The position numbers and the translations under genes are program-made. A stretch of DNA of 64,000 nt from Centropus unirufus (lineage: Eukaryota; Chordata; Aves; Cuculiformes; Centropidae). The first letter of the stretch is position 1. Every line of letters starts with the position of its first letter. Under the pieces are notes generated by a model. The model was not told the origin of the DNA. It did no database searches and saw only the letters and a program-made list of their open reading frames with translations. This document shows positions 11,952 through 23,569 of this stretch, piece by piece. The stretch covers positions 1,913,968 to 1,977,967 of the forward strand of contig VYZI01000040.1 of assembly GCA_013397695.1 (NCBI GenBank), written 5' to 3'.

Positions 11952-14900
11952 CAGAGAGGAGCCAAGACCAGATTAAGCAGCATCTAGGAGAGTTTCCAGA
12001 GCATCTGAGAAGCCTCTAATCTATCTTCCAGTTTATCTTGTTCTTCTCTTTGAGTACGAAATGTTAATAAAAATATCTTAAGGAATTTGGACAGCAATTA
12101 TAAACCTTTACAATAGCCAGTCTTGGGTGTTTAACAAAAACATTTCACATTTTATCTTGTGCTCTGCATTTTTCACAGATTAAAGCACTTTTTACTCTAT
12201 GTTTCCATTTCAGCATGTACCATATTTACTCTTATAGTCGCTAGCCGAAAGTGTTTGATTACCAGTCACACACCGAGTAGTTTTACAGCCTCTTTATCCA
12301 CTCTGAGAGGAAAATTTGGGGTCTACACACGAGCAAAAATGATATGTCCTTTCAAGCATGCAAAAAGGCTCATACAATTAATTCTGCCACACCACGTACA
12401 GCAAAGGACTCATCCATTCTACACTAGATCCCATCAGGACTACTGTTGGGAAGCAGCTTTTCACTGATGCGAATCACTTACAGGGTCACCTACAGCACTG
12501 AGGTGCTGACATGAATGATGCCCAGAAACTTTTCCCCAGGATTTTGTATGCAGTTTGGTATTTACACAAATGGAACTTCTTTCTACTTGGAATGATAAAA
12601 ACAGTGTTAGTCTGCTGGGATGTGAACATGCAGTTGCCGGGTAGCAGACAGTTGAAGCTATGTCCAGATCCCTAAACAAGACGATAATCAAAACTTAAGA
12701 GAGATACTGCTTCCCTCTAACTGCCTTCCCTTTTCCTTCCCTGTACATTCCTTCAGAAATATTCCAATATGCAAAATGTGTGCTACTGCTCATAAACGCA
12801 GATTCAAACTTAAGATCATATCTTGTCAAGAATATAAGAAACTACTTGGGCAAAGAGAGTATCTTCATCTTGTCTGAAAGGGTAATTTTCTAGAAAAACT
12901 TGATGGAGAAGAAACCTTTTCCCTCCCCTGCCCTGCTCCCTTTCCCTGCAAAAAAAAATAATCACCCAGTACAAAGAACTAACCACTGCAAACAATATTA
13001 AAAAATTCACTTTTTTCCCTCCCACTCAGGCCAACAAACATAAAGCATGTCTTCCTGTTTGCGTCCCTGGTATAGGCAGAGATACTGATGCAACCTCTGA
13101 AAAAGGAAATGCCTCTGTCTCAGTCTGCATCTTTATCCCCCTCAGCAGCTTGACTAAGCAGATTAAAAGAAAAGACAAGCGCACCCTGCAGCAGCATCAG
13201 AGCAGTAACAAAAAAACAACTGCCAGTTGAGCGGGAAAGGGAAGCACAGCCTGCTGCAACTGCTTAGACATGAAAATAGGCTGGAAGAAAGCAAACACGC
13301 CAGGTATGCTGCAAGTAGGTGACTTCCAGCACCAGTAAGGATGGTGGAAATTATGCAAAGGAACCAGCACCATCTCCAACTTGTCTGTCTCCCTGGGCTC
13401 CATGGGAAGAGTGAAAGATGACAGCTCCTCCATAGCACCCTGTCACCTCCGCTTTAATTCCTTCTCCCTTGCCTTCCCCACACCAAAAAAAGAACAACTG
13501 CTGGCTTCTTCCATCACACCTACTGACACGGTGAATCTGAAGCTTGACAACTGCCAGCACAATGACAAAGCACAATAAATCAAAGCAGGAAGACACTATT
13601 TGTATTTGGGGATGAAAGGAAACAATTCAACCAGTTAAAATATTCTACAAACAAAAGCAAGCAAGAAAGAAAAAGAAATAGTGGGTTTACACTGAAAAAG
13701 GAAATTTTTAAGTGAAAAGAAGTCAACATGAATTCATCAAATTAATTTATTTCACACATAACATTTTTAAACTGTATTTTTATAAATTACTGTTCTCATC
13801 TATTACGACACACAACTAGACAAGCAGATAAAGAAGAAGAAACACATTTCTTGATACTTCTCTTGCTAGCCAGCTACCCTGATCACTTGGGAAACTACCT
13901 GCAAAATAACCAATAAGTGCACAAAGGGATAAGAACATTTTGTTGCTCATCTTGGTTATCTGTCAAGAAGAATAAGTGTAAACAAGAATAAGTATAGAAG
14001 ACTTATTAACAAAAAACCAAACAAGATGACGTAATGGAAAAACCACAAAAGAGAAGATTGCTGCATTAGGGTGAGGAGTTATCATAAAAGGAAGACAAAA
14101 CAATGCTCGAAAATTTCTGTCCTCTGGCTTGTTTCCTCCAGAACAGCGACCCAGTACCTCACATTAACAAGGAAACAGAGAAGTAGCAATAACTCCTTTT
14201 AGAAATGCCCTTAGCACACACTGAAAGACAGCAGAAGTGATCAACCAATAGGGTAGATCAGAAATTTTCTTATCATGTAAATAGTGGCTATCATTTGTCA
14301 CATGCAATTGTTGAATCTATTTCCTCGAGCTTCTCCAGACAAGGCAGTCTAGAAAATTTGTGATGGTTTCCTGCAGTCTACAAATCAAACAGTTCCCAGT
14401 TAAATGCCACAGCAACCAGTTAAAAATAATCACCAGTTTGTTCATCAGCTTTAGCAGACTGAATATTGAGGAGGTGCTGAATGAAGGCTCACACGTGTGC
14501 TAAAGCAGTAACTTCCATATCATGGACCATTTGAAAATACAGCTAAACTACAAGCATGGCTAAAAAAAACTTAACTGACTTGTAAGGACACATACAGAGA
14601 AAGGCACGGTAAGGACTTCAGCTTCATAAAGGTTATTTTTAGCTTTGTAATTCAGAAGAAGTACTTAATAAGTACAAAGAAGTCAGGCTTAAGGTAGCTG
14701 TAAAACCAGAGTACTGAGGGAAGTTTACATTGCTGCAACTTTAACCAATACTTTGAATGATACTTGAGAGAAAAAAAAGAAATTAGGAAGAGGTGTAGGG
14801 ATTAGGATATGGACTGCATAAGCTGCCACACTGAGCAAATAAATTTCTTGGTGAAAGAATCACCCTTCTATTTTCTGAAACAAGCCCAGCATTGCCTAAA

Positions 14901-16478
14901 AATATTTCATACCACTGTTTGCACTAGAATGCTTCCAGCAACATTTGCAACAGCCACCTTTGTCCGGGTCACCAGAGGTGCCCAGCGGCAGCCTGCCTAA
15001 TGCAGAACACAGCTTTTACATGACATGAAAAGATTCAGGAGACAAGGTGGACCGTCAGAGAAACTCAGTTAATACCTTGAAATACCTAAATTTTTTTTTA
15101 ATATTTTTTTTTTTGCCTTGAACCCTTGAACTCAAAGCTTGAAGCTAAAAAGCATGCTGGAAGTTACACATTATTAAGCTCACAGGAACCCAGTGCATTA
15201 ACTTTACAAATAACGTTATGACAATACAATTGCACTTGCAAACCACTTTCACATGCACTGTAAGCAATGGAAATGATTTACTGGGGAAAAGAAAGTGAGA
15301 AGCACTGAGAATATCTGATAACCTGGTGGGAGCAACTTTAAAGCTTTTTTAAGCCTCGCAGTATCTCACGACTTCTCCAAATCTTAACTCTTGGGAAACT
15401 TGAAAATATCAGCTTGCTTTAGAAGCCAGGCAGCAGCTGCAGAAACACTCAGCACAAACCATTTCTGCCAACAAATGAAGCAGTCCTGCCTTCTCACGCC
15501 ACTCAGTGGCTCATGCCTGCCTCAGTGCCTCCCTCCCTTTCTGCGGGTGGGAGCCCTGAAGTGAAAAACACTTAAAGGCAAATCCATTTTAGCTTTTAGC
15601 TGTGCACAGTCTACCTGCATTTGTGCCTTAACCCAGGTAAACCCGGGTTGGTTTGTTACCCAACACAAAGGGATGCAGAGGCTATAAACCACATCTGCTT
15701 TTTTCAGCAGTTGCATCAAGCTTAAAAATTATTGATGAAATTATACATTTCCAGACAGAGAAAAGTTTGAGAACTTCTCCCCATTTCACCCTAAAGGCAA
15801 ATAATATTTGGAAGACTATTAGTTCTTCCCCTCCTCAATTTTACTGAGGAGTGAATACAGTTATTTCCGCACAAGGACTGACATACTGAGAACTACACTG
15901 TTTCAGCTGCTTTAGTAGTACATACAATACTAAGAGGGGCAAAAGGCTTAGTCCTGTACCCAAAGCAGGCTACAGGGGATTTGCTCTCAGCTTCACTGAG
16001 AATTTCATTCAACCATAAGAGAACTGCACTGAAAAAAAAAGCCCAGGGTACACAAGTATATCAAAACCCCATCATCATAATCGGCACATGTCAATCCACA
16101 TTTACATTGCATCAACACTCGTCAGGTACTTCAGAACTTCTGTGTAAATATCAAATGCTGCAGCTCTCTGCCAAAGCAAATTTGCATACAAATGTAATTT
16201 TTTTTTTTAAATTTTAAACATCATACTAATGTGTGCAGCTCTCTGTCTCAGGTACCCGTTACCTACAAACACCGGTTGGGAGCACAATATTGTCTTCAAA
16301 TCAAATCTGTTCCACTAGCTCAATAGTCGAGACCTGTACTTCCAGATCCTGATGCAGAACAGACATTTGAAGCATCAGCACCCCTTCACCAACATGGACA
16401 TCATGTGCGATAACTCTTATTCACTGTATAATATAGACAACAAGGAGAAAGCTGCATAGTGAGGCATTTTTCACTTAC

Positions 16479-16513
16479 GTGGTTTATATAGAGACTCTTG
16501 CGTTTTTCTCTCA
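16479..16513 (-). CDS. CCNY: Cyclin Y, 35-nt coding microexon
   Basis: On the minus strand a clear acceptor (TTTTGTGTTTTTGCAG) is followed by 35 nt and a strong donor (CAC|GTAAGTG). The first two bases (TG) complete GTG (Val) with the final G of the 75-nt exon. The remainder reads REKRKSLYINH and ends on a codon boundary. This is the basic segment following SKSQTDV in cyclin Y. Human CCNY has Phe where this has Tyr, as I recall; CCNYL1 differs after REKRKS. Being 35 nt, skipping would shift the frame, so it should be constitutive. It is too short to be found by an open-reading-frame scan; the splice sites and exact phase fit to both neighbours make it secure. Confidence 0.96.
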
Positions 16514-19500
16514 CTGCAAAAACACAAAATATGATAAAAATATTACATGACTATTATTCCCAATTAAGCTTCTTATATACCATTTATAATAAAAAGAACA
16601 GGAGGCTATGTGCAACATTATAAATGCTTTTGCACTATTCAAGTATATTGACATATCAAACACAGAAGGAACATATATCTGTATGCATAAATGCATTTAT
16701 GCTCACTAGTGTGGTGATGGATTAAAATTCTCATCCATTTGGGTACTTCACCGGGCGTTGGTCTGCATGGGAAAGTTAATATGCAGTAAGCTACAATCCA
16801 AGTTAACAATGGATTAGCCATCCTTGATCAGTTCTCTGTGGAGATACCTCAGAAGACAAGTGTCTTCATACAAGGTACCTTGCTGCCAAGTGGCCCATAC
16901 TACCTTGCAGGTATGAAAGGACCTAAAGAGCCACACCATGGAGTTAGGAAATTCTCATCATAGCTTACTGTGCACTAACTCCCATAGAGGAGCCTTCAAA
17001 CCATCAGCATCACACCAGCGCCTTCTATAATGTTCAGGTCAAGCCTGAAACTATTACTCATGTCGGACATAATAATGAAAATATATTACTTTGGTGAATA
17101 TGAACCAGTCACCACAAGAAAGGGTTGCAAGTCAAAGCCACAATTAGCCAAAATATTCAGAAAGTAAACAGCAACAACAAGGGAGATTGATGTATAGAGT
17201 CTTAATTGTCAGGCAAATGCTTATTACAGCTGATTAAGTATACTCTATTAAAATTTTTAAAGCGCTTTTCCAATTAACTCACCCCATAGAGAGCCTGTGG
17301 AGCTCTGTTCCAGTGAAAATACCACAGCATTTAGGATACAAGTCTGGAGGTAGCTAACATATAAATCAAACTGCAGGATTAAAATAATAATGGTTTCATG
17401 CTGTAGGCGATTAAATGCACTTTAGTGCACCACGATTTGAAAGCTATGCAACCCAATGCACTTAGCAAAATAAAAGCGTGTTTGTAATGGTGGGATAGCC
17501 TGTCCACTCCTGTTGGATGAGAAGCCAGTATTTGTGAGTTTTTGTAAGCAAGCAATCTCACATAAACAAGGCTGTATGTGCAAATACTGTGAAATAATTG
17601 TGTTTAATGCAGACAGAAAATGAAAAGAAAATAAGAAAAAACTTTAAAAAATCCTTACATAATTTTCCTCCCAGGGAGCAGAAAGGAGAATCACACATGA
17701 CAGATGTTAGCCATGTCACTTAGTACATGCTTAGATCCACAATTATGGACATTGTATAAGAAATCAAATTAAATAGGAACAGCAGGAAATGGTCATAGTC
17801 TAATACATAGTTAAACTGCTTGAAATCCTGCTAAAACGCCGCACTACACATAAGTTCCACACACTGCATTTATCAACAGCAAGGGACATAAGCAAGCTAA
17901 AAGGGAACAACAAAATGATGGTAGATACTCACTACTAAGTATAGCCGAAGTATTTGCCTAGCATTACATATTGCAAAGTACAGGCAGCAAACAATTCTGC
18001 TAAGTTGCATGTAAACCAAATAAAGTACATCTTTAACACCTATTAGCTGTGACATTTTTGAAGGTAGTTAAGAATTTAACAGGTTTAATCACAATCATAC
18101 CACATGCAAAGTTCTTACGGACAAAATCCTATAAAGACAGCCTGTGTATATACTCCAAATTCCATTTTAATCACCTTTTTCCGATACTTTAATTATCCCT
18201 TCTGTCTTTTCCCCTTATATCCATTATATTATTCAATTCCCCATTAAAGTACAATCATCTCTTTACCAAAGCAAGAATATTACTCACAGCTCATTCCCAT
18301 TTGCTATTTCCAAGCTCCAGAAGACTATATTTGTGTATTTATCACACCCCTCACTTCTCCCTGCTCAAGCACTGCTTGTGTTGTACATTCTTCTAAGCAC
18401 CACGCTGACCTCCTTTGCCTTGTTTCCCCCATATAATAGAAATTCAGCTAGCCTGGATTCTCCAGCGAGGGAGTACAGGAACGGAGCTGTGCTTCTCTGC
18501 TTCTGGCCCATCCTGCCATAGCACAAGGCTCAACTTTTTCCAGAACATGCGCTAATATGAAATCATGCAGAGTAGAAACCCATTTTGTCACAACCCTCTT
18601 TTTCGTGGTCACAACCCTCCCTTTTAAACAAGGGAAAGACAAGGACTGCACGAGGCAATAGATCATTTTGCCAAGCTAAAGTTACTGTGAAGAGGCAATT
18701 CCATCGCTTGGCTTCAGTTTGCTTAAAGATGCTTTGCACTGCTCGCGCGGCACAGTATGGTCTTCAGCGCACCAGACCATAGTGTTATCATCAACATTCA
18801 TTTTGCAGTACAAACTCCTAACTGCAATTCCAGGCTTTTGGCTTTTCAGCACGGGGTTTTGAAGAAATGAAGCCAACTGGATTTAGAGACAGTTTAAACA
18901 ATTAAACTCCTACTTTCTTTCCAACATGTTAAAACTTGAAAGCTGGAATGGAACTCTTGAAGCGGAGACTCAGATGCTGCCAAATGGTCTTCATTCTCCT
19001 AATTTTAAAGTCAGTAACCCGTTCCTATTTCTGCAGACACTTTCAACAGTTATTGCTGTACTTCTACAATAGTAGGAAAATATATTATCCTGAAACAAAA
19101 TGGAGTGAGGAAATACACACTTATATGTATATGTGTATGTATTTTTCATTGAGCTATAACAGAAACATTCTTTGTACAATTTCTATAAATTACCTTAATG
19201 TTACCCATATCAGGATCAAAGATAAAATCCTTAAGGATTACATCAGTAAAGATGTCTCACATATGGGGAGTCTGTAAATAATTTCTTTGTGCTTCATCTG
19301 AGACCACAGACTGGTCCTAGTCAACATTAAATGGCAAGTGCAGCTTACTCACTTCTATCCACTACATAAACACAACTTCAAAATCCTCATTGTCTGAAGT
19401 CCATTGTTGCACTAATACCGCAAAATTTAGCCATTACACTGAATGTCTAAAGCCTAATCTAAGTTAGGAGAGGTGGACACCTGTAACCTACTTACAGGAA

Positions 19501-22224
19501 AGACTATTACCAGCACGCTAAAGTAGCAACTATTGCCCTCTTGCTATTTTAAGGGAAGGAATTTATACTATTGGAGTGCTAAGATTTGAAAACCCTGCCT
19601 TAACCTCAACCACACACTAAACAGTTCATGGCTTTTCAGACACCTAAAGCATCCTGCTTCCAGGCCAAAGTCAGCAAACATGGGAGAGCTTGCATAACGG
19701 ATTCATAGATGTTAAAGATGTAAAAGGTGACCCTTTCGTAGCTCCCTAAACAGGTAGAATTACTCATGTAGGATTCAGCACCCAGAAAATTCCCACAAAG
19801 AGCTGGAAACATTCAGGGAAGCTACTTTAGCTAGAAAATTGATTAATATTTATTGTGTCTTCAACTTTTCTACAGATTCATTGAACATTCAGGTAATTAG
19901 GGATCTATTCAGGCAACTGACTAAGAGGGACAGGACAGCTTTAGATGCTTAGCATGGCATCTAAGCTTCACAGAACAATACAAAATTCAGACCACAGAAT
20001 ATCCAAAGGTACCATGTCCTGTCTCATTATATTTGGGGGTAGTCAACTTGTTGCTCTTCACTCACTCGCTGATCACAAGCAGCTCAAGCACAGCTCCTCT
20101 GCCTGTACTGCAAGATTACCAGGGAGGCTGAAAAAGGACAGAGCTACTAGAGAGTCAAGATGGAACTGCCCGACAGTAACACTGTCAAGTCACTCAGGCA
20201 TGATGCCCCTCCGGATGGCCCTCAGCTCTCCAATATGTGTATTTTAATTGCCTGCAGGTCTATAGAAATATTTTCACTTCCAGTCAACAGGAAAGTTTGC
20301 CAGCCCAATAATATCCAAATAATGAAGAAAGGAAGTTAGATGGCCGAGTTAGGTGTTTTCAATATTGCCAGCTCAGTTCTCCTATATTGTTTTAAGAAGT
20401 TTTGAGGTTCCCATAGACTTCACAGCAGGCTGCCAGAATACAAACCTGTACACCCTAAAAAACCCTGTATTTTCTCCTTAACAAGCATTTTATTGCTTTT
20501 GGGTGTTAGGCGACATCCTTGAACAGCGTGGTAACTGCTGCAGCTCACTTGGTTTCACAACAAGCCCAAAAATACAGCCAAGCAAAATGCTTATTTCTTT
20601 GAGTTGTCCCATCAGAAGGGGATGGTTCTTGGCAACGCATCAGTAGATAAATGTTTGCATAATCCTTTTTCTTTTGTACAAGCAAAACAGCCTTTGGATT
20701 TTTTTTCCATCATGGCCAAGGATAGCTGAATGGACAGTACACTTCTGTTGATAATTTTTCTATATTGTTTCACTAAATTAATTGTACTTACTCAAAAATA
20801 AGTTCTTCACGTTACTTAAACTAGAACAAAGTTTCATAGACCACTCTAGCACGGGTATAAGCCGTCATCTTTTAAAAAATTGCTTAGAGTTAACTCCATA
20901 CTGCAATAAATGAACTGCCTTTACTATAAATAAGAATTATCATCCGTTCTGGTAAAAACTAACTGTTGGACTTGGGATTTTTTTTTTTGTCTTTTCTTTC
21001 AACAAGCTGTAACAAGAAACCAGCAGGATACAGATGGGATTAAAAAGTCTCAAAACCCTGTGAAAAAACTATAAAATAGACATCAATCTTCATAATACAG
21101 TACACTATGGAAACATTATAATATTAATTTTACTGACTACCAAAACAGATTAGAATGGTAAATCACATCCAAAACCACATAATAAGGCAGTGACAAAACC
21201 AGGGCTGAATTCAGAAGGACAGCCTGAAGGGCAAAAGAGGTACTGACATGATAACTCTTCAATTAGGGCCTAAATGTATATCTTCTTTGTTCTAGTCATG
21301 CCCAAAAATTAGCAAAAAATACAGAGTAAGTGAAAACGGCATTATTTTAAGTGATGTGTTTGACACTGCAATTTACTATGTAAATCAGAAACAGCGCTTA
21401 TAGGCAGCAGAAAGGACAAAGAATTCATACTGAATAGTCAGGATCACAATGTAAAAACTGCTTTGAAAGTCTTGGTAGAAAATAATGTGTTTTGCATCGA
21501 TTATTCATCTGCTTCTGAAACAACAAGTCATACACATCCAACAGGGAATGAGAGAGCCAGAATAAATGGCTTCTACTCTGCTAACTCTATCAAGAGGCTT
21601 GCTTAAGAGATAAAATTCCAGAGGGATCATTTTGTCTATGAATAAAAAAAATACTCCAGACAAATATATTATTATATCAACTCCATAATGAAAGAAGATG
21701 AGAGAATGTTTGGGTGGGATGGGGCTTGTTTTGTCATTAAAATCTAGTACTGAGTTCATTTACAGTATCACCTATATTGAAGGAAATTCCAGCCTGTCTT
21801 CTAAGTTAATGCAAATTGACATTTTCTCATGAAAATGTCCACCATATATATGTCCCAGAACCTCGGCCTAATGTTCAGAGTTTTTAAAAAAAACAACAGT
21901 TAGACAGAAAAGTCTGGATTAAGGGAAATATTTGTAAAAGATAAGTTTTCTCAATATTTGTACAATACAATACGATTTGTACGATACAATGACTACTTGG
22001 AATTTACAATTTCAGGACATGACAAGACTCAGACCTGTATCTCCTACTACCGGTTTGACAAAGTAATTAACTAAAGTTGTGACATCTTTCAACTCTGACA
22101 TGATGTCTATAAAAACCTCTTTCTGGGTAGGGGGACTGTATATTCAAAGACTATCACATGCACTTGAACTAAGAGTTTAGACATAACTGCAATGGCAAAT
22201 AATGCAACAAAGGCAGTAACCTAC
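16514..22224 (-). other. CCNY: CCNY intron (about 5.7 kb)
   Basis: This complete intron runs between the 75-nt exon (donor GATG|GTAGGT) and the 35-nt exon (acceptor TTTTTGCAG). The split Val codon G|TG matches. No mobile element was recognised. There is a small direct duplication at 18587-18625 and an AT-rich, TAAT-rich patch at about 17140-17290 that looks regulatory. Open frames here are short and unrecognised. Confidence 0.85.
18587..18625. repeat. Short tandem duplication
   Basis: GTCACAACCCTC occurs at 18587 and again 21 bases later at 18608, each followed by a T-rich stretch. This makes two imperfect copies of a 21-base unit. Confidence 0.75.
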
Positions 22225-22299
22225 CATCTGTTTGGGATTTACTGAGAAATATCGTACTGGCCCGTGGATGATCTGATGGGTTGAATTCCATGTTCAAGT
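22225..22299 (-). CDS. CCNY: Cyclin Y, internal 75-nt coding exon
   Basis: The minus strand shows acceptor TCTTTCTGTATTTCCAG, 75 nt, and donor GATG|GTAGGT. Entering with AC (completing an Asp codon G|AC), it encodes LNMEFNPSDHPRASTIFL then SKSQTD, and leaves a G for Val. This is the conserved N-terminal block of cyclin Y upstream of the basic REKRKS segment. The preceding exon, carrying the Met-Gly myristoylation start, is not in the window as far as I can see. Two points matter for isoforms. The exon is exactly 25 codons, so skipping it keeps the frame. Its internal ATG (minus strand, 22291-22289, NMEF) is where a shorter human CCNY isoform is annotated to start, as I recall. Confidence 0.97.
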
Positions 22300-23569
22300 C
22301 TGGAAATACAGAAAGAAAGAAAATGACAAAAACATTTATGAGTATTCAACAGCATACACAGATTTTCTCAGTCTCTAATAAGACCAGGTCTACATACTTA
22401 GGCAGCTATTACAAAACAAAATCCATCTTGAGGCCCGCTTATTTATCCTTCTGCACACAAGTGGCTCTTTCTGGCATGCAAATCACTTGCATCAACACAG
22501 CTTTGGGATTAGACCTCAGTTCTAAGGGCTGCTTTGGGATTAAAACAGATAAAGCAGTTTGATAAGTTTGTACACAAGAAGCCACAAATTATACATTCAC
22601 CACTTCTTCCCACTATGCCCAAAATCCACTGTTAAGCACAGGAACACAGCTTGTTACATGTAATTACAGTAGAATTAAGTATTATAAAACAAATACGCAA
22701 CCCTCTGTAGATAGATGGGTTTCCAGGAGTGGATGCAATTAAAACCAGTAGCTACTGTAGCTGAACATAACCATGGTAAGCCTAAGCCACATTTTAAATT
22801 GTCAAGATCACAAAAAAAGTTTAACTTTCCTGACACTTCACAAATTAACATATTCCATGCTGTGACAACTTCCCAAAAAAAATAATAAAATAATAAAATT
22901 CCCCAAACCAGTTCTAAAAAAAAAAACAAAACTTCAGCAGGTTAAAGATTCAAAATGATCACAATTCACACAAACTTCTATGAATATTATTTACCCTATT
23001 AAGTTTCAAATCCATTCAACCTACTAGCTCCCAAATTCCCTTCCACTACCAATTTGTCAAAACTCTTACATGCCTACATCCCCTTGAAAGCATGCTCCTA
23101 AAAATAGCACATCATTTTTTATCATTTTCTTGCTCTCCCAGTGTGGCTATCTCCCTCTTCTTACGTTCTCTTGGTTTCTAGGTACACATTCTCTTGCATT
23201 TCATGCAGGCAGGCATTTATGAGACTACATGAGCACTGATATGTTTATCTTCTGTAATTATCCCAAACTTTCTACATTTCTCTCACTCGTCTGTGAAAGC
23301 TCAGCAAAACTGGGAATTAATCGCCACATTATATGAATACAAAACAAAGTCTTTTTGCTGAGGGGTCGAGTTCTGCTGACTACAGCTTTCCCTGTTCTTC
23401 ACCATCCATCACCATTTCTTCTCCGTTTCCCTTTTGTTTACTAATTTACTAGATCTCCCATTTCCTTGCTTTTTTGCTGCTGACCCCACACCTCCCTAAA
23501 AATGTACATTCTATTTGTGTTTTTCCCCTTTATGTTCCCGTGATTTCTTTTTTGTCTTGGTCATCTCTT

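Larger units (their letters stand above)
5386..16478 (-). other. CCNY: CCNY intron (about 11.1 kb)
   Basis: This complete intron starts at donor CAC|GTAAGTG (16478) and ends at acceptor TTTTTCATAG (5386). Exon phases match across it. It contains a poly(A) run at 7256-7276, a very old CR1 at about 8640-9740, a doubtful CR1 tail near 11.9 kb, and otherwise unclassified AT-rich sequence. The stretches 5.4-8.6 kb, 9.75-11.88 kb and 11.96-16.47 kb hold no gene or RNA I can support. A purine-rich patch lies at about 13.15-13.45 kb. Confidence 0.85.
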
